Source of the DNA: Streptomyces sp. XY006
GTDB lineage: Bacteria > Actinomycetota > Actinomycetes > Streptomycetales > Streptomycetaceae
Reading direction: 5' to 3'
DNA length: 64,000 nt
Assembly (NCBI RefSeq): GCF_002237655.1
Contig: NZ_NOKT01000014.1
Coordinates: 62,001 to 126,000, forward strand
This document shows positions 9,902-17,792 of this stretch, in pieces (the first letter of the stretch is position 1; every line of letters begins with the position of its first letter). The notes below the pieces were generated by a model. The model was given only the letters and a program-made list of their open reading frames with translations, had not been told where the DNA came from and searched no databases. The position numbers were made by a program, and so were the translations under genes.

Positions 9902-10624
9902 GTGAACGCAAATATCACTGATACGGCGAAGCCCCGCGCGGGGAAACGATTCCAGCCGACGAAAGAGCTCGCTCTTCATGCCCCAGCCCTAAAAGCATGT
10001 GCCGATCTGGCTGCTCCTAGGCGGGATTTGAGTATTGTTCGAGAGATGACAGGTCCGTACGGGATCCCTGATTTTACGGCAATTATTGGTGGGCGGGATG
10101 CACTCGATGCACGCCTCGATTGTCCGGTGTCCCCGCTGCTGAATGAAATTGACGCTGCGATTGTAGCGGTAGCTCATGCCAATGCGCCTCGCACAGTAGA
10201 TTCTCTCGCTCGCGCGATTGGATGGCCAATTTCGACGATCACGCGAAGGGTGCCGCATCTCATCAAGTCGGGTGGCCTAATCGAGGTCAGGGCTAACCTT
10301 TATGTAAGACCGGCGACCATCAAGCCACATGGCAGTGTTATCGCTGTCGAGGCCAAAGTAGATGATTGGCGAAAGGCCCTGCGTCAGGTTCGCACTTACG
10401 CAGTTTGGGCGGATTCGTACGTTGTTGTGATGGGTGACCTGACAGATAAGGCAACGCGACGAGTGGCGGTTGAGGTCGAACGTGACCAAGGTGGCCTGAT
10501 GGTCGCCGGAGAATGGGTTATTCGCCCTCGACTTGAGTCGCCTCATAGCCGTGAAAGGCGAGTATGGGCGGCGGAGCATGTGGTCGCGGCCCTCCGTAAC
10601 TACCAACCTTCACCTTCTCCGTAA
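9902..10624 (+). CDS. PD-(D/E)XK nuclease-like protein with inserted winged helix (AICE cargo)
   Basis: 240 aa from GTG 9902 (weak ribosome site). The pattern of a PD-(D/E)XK nuclease is visible: Asp57 in GIPDFTAII, Glu150 and Lys152 in VIAVEAK, and a QxxxY motif (Gln162-Tyr166) as in RecB/Cas4-type nucleases. Between motif I and motif II, residues 95-135 form a winged helix-turn-helix (TVDSLARAIGWPISTITRRVPHL). GC is low for the host. Its 3' end overlaps the convergent unknown-protein gene by 25 bp. Likely DNA cleavage or a nuclease-derived regulator; the substrate is unknown. Confidence 0.6.
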   Translation: MNANITDTAKPRAGKRFQPTKELALHAPALKACADLAAPRRDLSIVREMTGPYGIPDFTAIIGGRDALDARLDCPVSPLLNEIDAAIVAVAHANAPRTVDSLARAIGWPISTITRRVPHLIKSGGLIEVRANLYVRPATIKPHGSVIAVEAKVDDWRKALRQVRTYAVWADSYVVVMGDLTDKATRRVAVEVERDQGGLMVAGEWVIRPRLESPHSRERRVWAAEHVVAALRNYQPSPSP

Positions 10625-11748
10625 AGGCGCAAGCCACGCTGTAGTGGCTCGATCCAGTGAGAGGCGTTCAAGGGTGACCCTGTCGTAGCCGCCACCTGAG
10701 GCCAGAGTCGGGCGGCATCACGATACATGTTCAGCAGGGTCGTGTAGCGGGCGTAATAGTTGTCTCCGTTATCCGCAATGGCATTTATGGCGGAGCGCAA
10801 GCCAGACACATGGTGGCGGAAAGCCTCCTGCGGGCCAGGTGGCGGGAATTCCCCGAGCGTTTGGTAAAGTGCCGGGTTCTGACTTCGAAGAACGGCCACT
10901 TCAGATGGCCGCAGCGAACCCAACAAGCTTCGGATCGTTACCCGCTCATACCAACCGCCACCGCCTCCCTCTCCGTTCTCGCGCTCGGCGTAGCTCGCGT
11001 AGGCGCATGCTCGCTGGCGCTGATCCCAGCCAGATCCCACACTTGCGGCCCCGGCGGCAACCCCCGGTAGGCCGGCGAGGTCACCGTGCGAAATGTGCAC
11101 TGGAGCGTTTTCGCTCAAGGCCCTAATCGTCCGGCAAATTCCATGAGTTTCCTCGACCTCAGCCTCGACCGGCAGCGTCGCGAGTGGCCGCACTGGAACG
11201 ATAAACCACCCAGCGGGCTCAAGTTGGGCGAGGGCCCCGATATGGGCGTCGAGTGCGAGACCACTTTCCCAGAAGGGAGCAGTGCCAGCGATTGTCATCC
11301 AGCAATTTGGCGCTTGGTCGATCGCATCTTTCGCCAATTCTAGTGCCAGCTCGCTACTCTGGGTTTCGGCATGATGGAGCAAAATCGTAGGAGCGAGCCT
11401 TGTTGCCTCCAGGTGATCCTGAAATGCAAAGACTCTAGCGAGATGGCCTTCTCTCAAATCCGCGCTAGAGAGATCTCCTCTATTGCCGACCCAAAAGTCA
11501 TATTCTTGGTAGTAGCGGAAATCGCCAACTCCGGCCATCTGGAGGGCATGAGTCTGAGCATCAAACCAAACTTGAGCACCTTCATTGACAAGTCCGCGAG
11601 CCATGACTTCTGCGCTGCGCCTGTGACGCAAAGCGTGAAGCGGCGAAGCGAACGGGGAGATGATGGCGCCATCCGCCTCTCCGGCCTTTACTGCCTGGAC
11701 TATCCAGGAGAGTAGGTTGCGGGGGCTGTCTTCAATCAAGATACTCAC
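10600..11748 (-). CDS. unknown protein coupled to a Ser/Thr kinase (AICE cargo)
   Basis: 382 aa. GTG 11748 overlaps the kinase stop by 4 nt (GTGA) and follows GAGGAG, so translation is coupled; the longer open frame to 11820 is not needed. Alternating hydrophobic strands (DGAIISPF, QVWFDAQTH, PTILLHH, CWMTIAG, GWFIVPV, VHISHGDLAGLPG) suggest a beta/alpha barrel, with a helical C-terminal third (about 290-382) ending YGEGEGW. I cannot name a family; a weak likeness to tRNA-guanine-transglycosylase-like barrels is only an impression. It may be the kinase's substrate or effector. Confidence 0.6.
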   Translation of the reverse strand: MSILIEDSPRNLLSWIVQAVKAGEADGAIISPFASPLHALRHRRSAEVMARGLVNEGAQVWFDAQTHALQMAGVGDFRYYQEYDFWVGNRGDLSSADLREGHLARVFAFQDHLEATRLAPTILLHHAETQSSELALELAKDAIDQAPNCWMTIAGTAPFWESGLALDAHIGALAQLEPAGWFIVPVRPLATLPVEAEVEETHGICRTIRALSENAPVHISHGDLAGLPGVAAGAASVGSGWDQRQRACAYASYAERENGEGGGGGWYERVTIRSLLGSLRPSEVAVLRSQNPALYQTLGEFPPPGPQEAFRHHVSGLRSAINAIADNGDNYYARYTTLLNMYRDAARLWPQVAATTGSPLNASHWIEPLQRGLRLYGEGEGW

Positions 11749-12587
11749 ATGAGCTCCTCGACTGCCTGCGCCAGACGATTTCCGTTCAGATAGCGCCGTG
11801 CGGGTTGGGGATGCAAGCACTTGCGAATCAAAGAGCTTTGCTGGTCTGTGAGATCTGGCCTATGTTCGGCTATATCTACGGTGCGAGCGTTTATCAGACG
11901 GAGGGCGTAGTCTGCGTCATCGCCCGAGTATGGGATCGGGTTCTGGCCACTAAGGGCCGTATACATAAGAATCCCAACGCAGAAAACGTCAGAGGCGGCT
12001 GTCGGAGCTCCGGAGAAATTATGGAGATGCTCCGGACTCGCAAAACCAGGAGTTCCCGGTTGCCCTGCAATGGTCAGTCCTGAGCGCAATGTATGGCGAG
12101 CGAAACCGAAGTCCATGACCTTGTAGCTGCCGTTCGAGAGCCGACGGATATTGTTTGGGCTCAAGTCGCGGTGAACCACCCGCTTCGCATGAGCTGCCCC
12201 CAAACCCTTCGCTACATCCCTTGCCATCCTCGCTGTTTCATTCCAGGTCCACGGCCCGGATTGCAGGCTAGGCGTCAGGTCATCGCCGTCAAGGAACTCC
12301 TCGAGCCAGGCAGCACCTGTCGGGGGGGTGCCTAGCTCGATCAGCTCAGATGCAACTGCTACGACGTATGGGCTACTAATGGCGGAAAGGAGCTCCACTT
12401 CCCGTTCTGCCCGTTTAATGCTGTCCGGGTTGGAAGCGCCTATTGATATGACCTTGAGTACCAGGCGTTGTCCGTCGCGGTCGACGAGACTTACTGCCTT
12501 CTGTGCGCCACCCCGAAGTGGGGCAAGCTCTGTCACGCCAAGGGTAGTTAGAGCCTGTTCGACCAGTACGCGCGGCACGTCGTCCAT
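11745..12587 (-). CDS. Hanks-type Ser/Thr protein kinase, soluble (AICE cargo)
   Basis: 280 aa from ATG 12587 (GGAG about 14 nt upstream); the frame is open to an ATG at 12674, so an extra 29 residues are possible. Kinase elements: Lys45 in LVLKVI, Asp141 and Asn146 in HRDLSPNN, Asp159 of DFG, then PGFASPEHL. The glycine loop (RGGAQKAV) is atypical. The whole protein is kinase domain, with no membrane helix or PASTA repeats, unlike housekeeping Streptomyces kinases. It overlaps the next gene by 4 nt, forming a two-gene unit. Likely phosphorylates its partner or a host protein. Confidence 0.82.
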   Translation of the reverse strand: MDDVPRVLVEQALTTLGVTELAPLRGGAQKAVSLVDRDGQRLVLKVISIGASNPDSIKRAEREVELLSAISSPYVVAVASELIELGTPPTGAAWLEEFLDGDDLTPSLQSGPWTWNETARMARDVAKGLGAAHAKRVVHRDLSPNNIRRLSNGSYKVMDFGFARHTLRSGLTIAGQPGTPGFASPEHLHNFSGAPTAASDVFCVGILMYTALSGQNPIPYSGDDADYALRLINARTVDIAEHRPDLTDQQSSLIRKCLHPQPARRYLNGNRLAQAVEELM

Positions 12588-12954
12588 GGCATGGATGGTA
12601 GCTCCAGGTAACGCTTTGTGCAGGGTGAGTGACCAAGTTACTTGATGGTAGTGATCTGCCTCGGCGCGTTGCATGCCCCTATACGGGCACTATCAGGAGA
12701 TTCGCGATATGGAGTGGGTTGGGGCGGGTGGCTTGCTTGGTCCAGCAGGACCCAGGGCACGTACTGGCAAGGTTGCCAAAGTTGCGGAATCGGCGGCCTC
12801 GGGCGCAAAGGGTCCACCCTGCCCACAGCCCGCCACCCCCTGCGGGCCCGCCTGTCTTCTGTTTCATCCGGACTGCGCTGCTCGGCGGCACGTCGTGCTG
12901 TGAGCAGGGAGATGTGAATGGAAGCCGAGGGCGGGCTCGCGGCCTACCCGGGCA
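12588..12954. other. gene-free gap upstream of kinase unit
   Basis: No credible gene. If the kinase starts at 12587, a leftward promoter should lie here; TATAGG on the minus strand near 12680 is a possible -10. Base composition changes from the lower-GC cargo on the left to backbone GC on the right. Confidence 0.4.
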
Positions 12955-13629
12955 TCATGTGCCGGGGGTTGCAGTCACGTCAGCTGGCATGAGGCGGCTA
13001 GTGAAGCCTTCGATGCACAGGCGCTCAAAGGCGGCTATGACGTCGTCGGGTACATGTTGCTCGATGGCCAGACCCAACCTCGGGAAGACGAGCACGCGTT
13101 GCAGGGCGCCCACGATCATGTCGATCACCATGCGGGCGTCTCCAATGGAGTCGGCGTACTCCTCCAATCCCATCGGCGTAGATGCGCACACCACTTCGAC
13201 TCCGGGCCAGAGTTTCCGCATCATGCCGTATGAGCGCCGCTCTTCGTACGGCTTGCTCACCAGCAGAACGGACGAGACCTTGACGCCGGCCTCTGCCAGC
13301 ACCGCTTTCGAGAACTCGATGTTCTCGCCGGTGTTTGTGGCGCGCGGTTCCAGGAGTACCGCGGACTCGGGCACCCCTAGCTGCAACGCCCGCTCTCGGT
13401 AGTGCACAGCTTCACCGCGCGGCATGCGCGCCCGGGTCGTGGGGCTGGTGGCCCCCGTGAAGACGATGACCGGCGCCATGCCCTGGTGGTACAACTCCGC
13501 TGTCACGTCAGCCACACCAAGGTCGTGACTGCCCAGCCCCACCGCCGCCGAACACGGCCGTGGGTCATGGTGCATGAAGTGGTAGTCCCACAGGAGTCGA
13601 GCATCCGCCCATGCCTGTGCCGAGATCAT
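12955..13629 (-). CDS. YdcF/DUF218 family protein
   Basis: 224 aa. ATG 13629 overlaps the GntR stop as ATGA, with AGGAAGG upstream. YdcF/ElyC-type fold: GLGSHDLGVADVTAEL near residue 35, VIVFTGATSP, PRGEAVHYRERALQLGVPESAVLLEPRATNTGENIEFSK, then VSKPYEERRSYGMMRKLWP. Family members act on nucleotides or envelope precursors; no substrate is evident. Translational coupling to the regulator gene suggests joint control at the left edge of the AICE backbone. Confidence 0.78.
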   Translation of the reverse strand: MISAQAWADARLLWDYHFMHHDPRPCSAAVGLGSHDLGVADVTAELYHQGMAPVIVFTGATSPTTRARMPRGEAVHYRERALQLGVPESAVLLEPRATNTGENIEFSKAVLAEAGVKVSSVLLVSKPYEERRSYGMMRKLWPGVEVVCASTPMGLEEYADSIGDARMVIDMIVGALQRVLVFPRLGLAIEQHVPDDVIAAFERLCIEGFTSRLMPADVTATPGT

Positions 13630-14420
13630 TCCTGCGCCTTCCTGTCCTGTGCCGAGTCGGGAACCTTGAAGTCGTACTCCCACGCGAAGCGAGAAGCCGC
13701 GTGAATGCCCACCGCGAACTCAACCACCGTGCCATCTGCGGTGTACGTGGTCCGGTGCAGCTCGACCACGGGTTCACCGGCGGGGAGCTGTAGGAGCTGC
13801 ACTTCGTCCGTTGTCGGGACGCGGGCGAACAGGGCCTCCCTCATGTGGTCGATCTCGTATCCGGCGTCGTAGAGGACCCGGTACCCGCCGCCACGGCCGG
13901 CAGGCCCCGGGGTGGGGTCGACGATGCGTGTCCCCTCGACGTGCTCAGGCCGGTAGTAGCTGGTCAGAGTGTGAGTCGGCTGCACCCCTTCCTTCACGAG
14001 TCGGGCGCGTGCGTATACCTCGGAGCCGACTGGGACTCCCAGCCCCTCCGCAACGAGGTCGTTCGCCTCGACACGGCTCACGGTCTGCGTCTGCTCGTTG
14101 CGCTTGTACGTGCGTCCCGACGCGACGCGGTCGGCGATGAACGCGACTTCGTCACCGTCGCGCCACTTCACCTTGTCGTACCGGGCGATTCCCAGGCGCT
14201 TGAGCGCGGCGCGCGGACGCACAACGGTGCCATGTCCGCGTGTCGACGTCACAAGGCCTTCAGCCTCCAGGGCCTTGTAGGCCTTGTGGACGGTCTCCTT
14301 TGAGCCTTCCCCTGCCTCCACTAGCTCTCTGATCTGGGGCAACTGGGCGCCCGGCGGCAACTGACCGCTCTTGATCTGCTCCGCGAACCTGTTCGCCAGG
14401 TCGCGCCACTTCGGTGCCAC
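13626..14420 (-). CDS. GntR/UTRA regulator, KorSA-like
   Basis: 264 aa from GTG 14420 with GAGGAG 6 nt upstream. N-terminal winged helix (WRDLANRFAEQIKSGQLPPGAQLPQIRELVEAGEGSKETVHKAY) at about 4-70, UTRA effector domain from about 95 onward. In pSAM2-type elements such proteins (KorSA) repress replication and transfer genes. Three palindromic AGTCCTAGGACT-type sites lie at 14456-14526, immediately upstream, so autoregulation and control of the divergent backbone genes are likely. Confidence 0.85.
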   Translation of the reverse strand: MAPKWRDLANRFAEQIKSGQLPPGAQLPQIRELVEAGEGSKETVHKAYKALEAEGLVTSTRGHGTVVRPRAALKRLGIARYDKVKWRDGDEVAFIADRVASGRTYKRNEQTQTVSRVEANDLVAEGLGVPVGSEVYARARLVKEGVQPTHTLTSYYRPEHVEGTRIVDPTPGPAGRGGGYRVLYDAGYEIDHMREALFARVPTTDEVQLLQLPAGEPVVELHRTTYTADGTVVEFAVGIHAASRFAWEYDFKVPDSAQDRKAQE

Positions 14421-14455
14421 GCAGAACTCCTCTCGACCAAGCCAGTGAACCACAT

Positions 14456-14526
14456 AGTCCTAGGACTGTTGACAGTCCTAGGACAGCGTGGCACTGTCAT
14501 CTCAAGCCGCTCGCAGTCCTAGGACA
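14456..14526. promoter_or_regulatory. triple palindromic operator AGTCCTAGGAC(T/A)
   Basis: Copies at 14456-14467 (perfect 12-bp palindrome), 14474-14485 and 14515-14526. TTGACA at 14469-14474 is a possible rightward -35 lying between copies 1 and 2. A half copy (CCTAGGACT) recurs at 14992-15000. The GntR protein encoded next door is the obvious binder. Confidence 0.75.
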
Positions 14527-14811
14527 GCGGGTCGGAAGGGTCTTCTTTGGGCTGCTTCCAGGCCGTACCGGTTCGGGATAGCTCGCCTTTCGAGGCGGGC
14601 CCCTTGCCGGAAGCTCCTTGACAACTCAATGGGGATTACGCCGCCTCTCCTCGGCCAAGTAGGCGGCCACACGGGTTCCCCGTGTGAGGTACAGCGCAAC
14701 TCGATCTCCGCAGCCTCGCTGCGGCCGGTTGCCTCCGCTGCTCGTCGCGCACGAGCAGCGCTGAGGGGAGCCGCGTGGGGCTTCACCCGTCATCCATCGA
14801 GAGGACTGTTC
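14527..14811. other. leader region with hairpins before backbone genes
   Basis: No gene seen. CACACGGG-tt-CCCCGTGTG near 14669-14687 and CGCTGCTCGT (14736-14745) / ACGAGCAGCG (14751-14760) can fold, the second a perfect 10-bp stem with 5-nt loop, about 50 nt before the next start. A structured 5' leader or attenuator of the rightward transcript is likely. Confidence 0.4.
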
Positions 14812-14991
14812 ATGGACCGCCTGAAGGCACAGGCCTCGAAGAACCGTGAGGCAGCGAAGGTGCTGCGCAGCCGGGGCAAGGACACCGCCGCGCAGCAGAT
14901 GGAGACCCGGGCCGACGAGCTGGAGTCGGGCCGTGTCACCGACGTCACCGACTCGGTCGTCGGCCTGTTCCGCTGGGCGCAGGGCCGCTGA
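14812..14991 (+). CDS. small charged helical protein
   Basis: 59 aa from ATG 14812, ribosome site GAGAGGAC. All-helical, highly charged (MDRLKAQASKNREAAKVLRS then QQMETRADELESG), ending with a short hydrophobic patch (VVGLFRWAQG). First rightward gene behind the triple operator and followed by a hairpin terminator, so it may form its own short transcript. No recognised function. Confidence 0.6.
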   Translation: MDRLKAQASKNREAAKVLRSRGKDTAAQQMETRADELESGRVTDVTDSVVGLFRWAQGR

Positions 14992-15019
14992 CCTAGGACT
15001 TGCCCATCCCGTAAACGGC

Positions 15020-15049
15020 GCGCCCCCGGAGTTGCACCTCCGGGGGCGC
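15020..15049 (+). terminator. 12-bp stem-loop
   Basis: GCGCCCCCGGAG (15020-15031) pairs perfectly with CTCCGGGGGCGC (15038-15049) across a 6-nt loop, just after the small charged-protein gene. It may end that transcript or attenuate read-through into the DUF6284 gene. Confidence 0.65.
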
Positions 15050-15085
15050 TGTCGGGCCGTACCTGTTGAGAGGACACACGACCCA

Positions 15086-15355
15086 ATGAGCCACATCGTT
15101 ACTGTTCAGGACGCTGTTACCGCGTTCGCCGACTTCATGGAGCCGACGAACGCGGAACTGGACGCCATCGAGCAGGAAATGCCCGTCATCCTGGCGGACG
15201 TTGACCTGCTGGACGCGCAGATCGTCACGCTGGACCGCGTCCCGACTGAGCTGGACAACCGGCGTCTCCGTCGGGCCCGCCGCCGGGCGCTGGCCGCGCG
15301 TCTCGCCCTGGTCAACCGCACCACGGCCGCGACCATGCCCGGGGGTGCCGCGTGA
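15086..15355 (+). CDS. DUF6284-like small AICE protein
   Basis: 89 aa from ATG 15086 (GAGAGGAC upstream). Acidic N-terminal half (EPTNAELDAIEQEMPVILAD) and a strongly basic stretch (RRLRRARRRALAARL) near residues 58-72. It resembles the DUF6284 proteins found in this position of actinomycete elements. Its stop overlaps the next GTG start (GTGA). Function unknown. Confidence 0.6.
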   Translation: MSHIVTVQDAVTAFADFMEPTNAELDAIEQEMPVILADVDLLDAQIVTLDRVPTELDNRRLRRARRRALAARLALVNRTTAATMPGGAA

Positions 15356-15795
15356 GCGCCGCCCGGAGTCTGACCGCCGCGCACGCCGAGGTGAAGGCGG
15401 AGATCACTCGGACCGACACCAAGACCGGCCTGCTGCTGGCGTTCGTCGGCGCGGTCCTGGCCGGCGCCTGGACGGTCGCCCGCGACCTCCCCCTGACCCT
15501 CCCCGCTTACGTGGCGGGCGTGCCCGGGATGGTGCTGCTGGTCGCGGCGGCCGGCATGCTGCTGCGTTCGACCCGGCCGAACCTGCGCGGCCGGCACGGT
15601 TTCCCGCTGTGGGCCACGCTCACCGCCGAGGAGATCACCGCCGCCGTGGCCACCGACTTGGCCGCCGACATTGCCGGACTCTCCCGGCTCGCGGTCGCCA
15701 AGTTCACCTGCCTGCGTCGCGCGGTCGACCTCACGTTGACCGGAGGGGCGCTGCTCATCCTCGCCGCGCTGATCATGACGGGAGGTGCGCTGTGA
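15352..15795 (+). CDS. PycTM-like (DUF5706) membrane protein
   Basis: 147 aa from GTG 15352, overlapping both neighbours by 4 nt. The N-terminus (AHAEVKAEITRTDTKTGLLL, then AFVGAVLAGAW) resembles the Pycsar effector PycTM domain, a helix followed by membrane spans. Predicted helices at about 27-43, 53-71 and 127-143. In true Pycsar systems a cyclic-nucleotide cyclase sits next to the effector; none is present here. It may be an AICE transfer or exclusion factor sharing the fold. Domain call moderate, role inferred. Confidence 0.6.
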   Translation: MSAARSLTAAHAEVKAEITRTDTKTGLLLAFVGAVLAGAWTVARDLPLTLPAYVAGVPGMVLLVAAAGMLLRSTRPNLRGRHGFPLWATLTAEEITAAVATDLAADIAGLSRLAVAKFTCLRRAVDLTLTGGALLILAALIMTGGAL

Positions 15796-16070
15796 GCACG
15801 CTGACCGCGCAGATGTCGAGCGACGGCGGGCCGTGGCGCCTGTACGTCGTCCTGTACGGCGAGAGCGAGTGGCCCACCGCCCGGTTCGCGTCCGGCCCGG
15901 TGCCCACCGGCGCAGACCGCCGGGAGGCACTGGCCGCCCTCGGTTACGAGGTGGTCCCCGGTGCCGAGTGGGCGTGGATCGAAGACAGCCAGAAGCCCGA
16001 CGACGACAGCACGCCGGTCGTCCTGATCGCGGCCGTGGACGTGCGGGAGCAGGAAGAGGTCACCGCATGA
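15792..16070 (+). CDS. DUF6303-like small AICE protein
   Basis: 92 aa from GTG 15792 (4-nt overlap upstream, ATGA overlap downstream). Recognisable segments: GPWRLYVVLYGESEWPTARF and ALAALGYEVVPGAEWAWIED, as in DUF6303 proteins of Streptomyces elements. Soluble, acidic C-terminus. Its tight coupling places it in the transfer operon. No function can be read. Confidence 0.58.
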   Translation: MSTLTAQMSSDGGPWRLYVVLYGESEWPTARFASGPVPTGADRREALAALGYEVVPGAEWAWIEDSQKPDDDSTPVVLIAAVDVREQEEVTA

Positions 16071-16930
16071 GCGCCAAGACTGTTCTGCCGGCCGTGGCGA
16101 TGACGGCCGTGTCCATGGTGCTGACCCTGGCCGTGGTCGTGATGTGGCTGGGCACGGCGGTGCCGTGGCCGGTGGCGGTGGTCGTGGGTCTCGGCATCGA
16201 TGGCGGTTGGCTGGCCACCCTCGCCTACGAACGCCGCCTTGCCGCGCAAGGCGACCACGACCGCACCGTCACCGCTGTCGGCTGGTCTTTCGGAGCGGTG
16301 GCAACCGGCGTCCTGGTCGCCCACGCCCTCACCGCCGAGGACTCCGCCGGTGCGTGGCTGGCCGTGGCCTGGCTCCCGATCGCGGCCAAGGCCCTGTGGC
16401 TGATTCACTCGATGTGGGAGCGCACCGCGCTCACCCCGAACGCGCTGGACGCCATCCGCGGCATTCAGCAGGAAGCGCGCGACGAGGCAGCCGTGGCCCG
16501 CGCCCGGCTGCGGGCCGAAGCGGCGACAGAGGAGACCCGCCTGACGGCCGTGACGGCTGCCGGTGCCCGCGTCGCACACGTCCAGGCGAAGACCGCACAG
16601 ACGCTCTCTTCCGCGTGGTCGACGCTGGAGGCGGCCCGGAAGGGCGAGGAGACCGGCAGGGCCCTGACCAGCGTGACGAGCCCCGTCACACCCGGCGTCA
16701 CGGCCCGCTGGGAACTGCCGGTGTGGGGCCCGAGCGAGCCGACCGGAGCACCCGCCCTGGAAGCCTCACCCGCCCTCACCGACGACGTGCTTGACGTCCT
16801 GGTCGACGGGATCCGTCACAGCCAGACGCCACCCCTGTCCTACCGGGAGATGGCGGCCCGTTTCCGCACGGCCGGTCACTCCGCTTCCGAGGTCCGCCTG
16901 AGGGCCGCTTGGAAGCGGGTGGTGGCGTGA
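16067..16930 (+). CDS. DUF2637 membrane protein (Spd-type)
   Basis: 287 aa from ATG 16067 (ATGA overlap). Four membrane helices in the first ~125 residues (AMTAVSMVLTLAVVVMW, VAVVVGLGIDGGWLATLA, GAVATGVLVAHAL, WLAVAWLPIAAKALWLIH) define DUF2637. An Ala/Arg/Glu-rich coiled region (about 130-195) and a C-terminal helix-turn-helix-like segment (PPLSYREMAARFRTAGHSASEVRLRAAW) follow. Such proteins accompany TraB in mycelial plasmids and are implicated in intramycelial spreading (pock formation). Confidence 0.75.
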   Translation: MSAKTVLPAVAMTAVSMVLTLAVVVMWLGTAVPWPVAVVVGLGIDGGWLATLAYERRLAAQGDHDRTVTAVGWSFGAVATGVLVAHALTAEDSAGAWLAVAWLPIAAKALWLIHSMWERTALTPNALDAIRGIQQEARDEAAVARARLRAEAATEETRLTAVTAAGARVAHVQAKTAQTLSSAWSTLEAARKGEETGRALTSVTSPVTPGVTARWELPVWGPSEPTGAPALEASPALTDDVLDVLVDGIRHSQTPPLSYREMAARFRTAGHSASEVRLRAAWKRVVA

Positions 16931-17752
16931 GCAGCGTCAGCAACATGTCGGTGAAGTCGTTCAGCTTCGGTGGGGGTGTGCAGTCCATGGCGGCCCTGGT
17001 CCTTGCGGCCCGGGGCGAGCTGGACTTTCACACGTTCCTGATGGCGAACGTCGGGGACGATTCCGAGCACCCCGGCACTCTGGCCTACCTGCGCCAGTTC
17101 GCCATCCCCTACGCCGAAGCGCACGGCCTTGAGCTGGTCGTGCTGGATCGGGTGATGAAGCGCTCGGGTGAGGTCCGCACGCTATATCAGGACCTCACCC
17201 GCGAGGGCTCGCGGTCGCTAAAGATCCCGGTGCGGATGTCCAACGGGGCCCCCGGCACCCGCTCGTGCACGGCCCCAGTTCAAAATCAAGGTCGTCGGCG
17301 ACGAACTCAAACGCCGTGGGGCGACGAAGGACGCGCCCGCCACGGTCGGGATCGGCATCAGCCTGGATGAGATCCACCGGGCGAACAAGCGGCGCTGCGA
17401 GCCGCACGAGCGCATCGAATACCCGCTGCTGGAGCGCGGGATCCGGCGTATCGACTGCGCCCGCATCATCCGTGAGGCCGGTCTGCCGGTGCCGCCGAAG
17501 TCGTCGTGCTGGTTCTGCCCGTTCCACCGGCCCGAGACCTGGCACGACATGCGCCGCGACGAACCCGAGCTGTTCGAGAAAGCGTGCCAGCTCGAAGAAC
17601 TCCTCAACCGCCGCCGCGACGAACTCGGCAAAGACCACGTGTGGCTGACCCGCTTCAACCGGCCCCTTCGCAAGGCAATCCCGGACGGTGTCGACACCCT
17701 GCCGTTCGACGAGTGGAACTCCGGCTGTGACTCCGGCTGGTGCATGACCTGA
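16927..17752 (+). pseudogene. PP-loop / PAPS-reductase-family gene interrupted by a frameshift
   Basis: GTG 16927 overlaps the DUF2637 stop. The first part has the PP-loop SFGGGVQSMAALVLA and ANVGDDSEHPGTLAYLRQFAIPYA. At the CCCC run near 17273-17276 the frame slips; removing one C restores continuity (AQFKIKVVGDELKRRG) into a second part with PPKSSCWFCPFHRP and CDSGWCMT ending at 17752. Homologues in AICEs are single proteins. It could be a real inactivation, a sequencing indel or, less likely, programmed slippage. Family members use ATP to activate sulphate or nucleic-acid substrates. Confidence 0.75.
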
Positions 17753-17792
17753 CCAGGAACTTCCCGCCTCTCACCCACCGAGGAGAAACCTC

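Noticed and set aside
15352..15795. Complete Pycsar defence system
   Set aside because: No uridylate or cytidylate cyclase gene is near; only the effector-like membrane domain is present.
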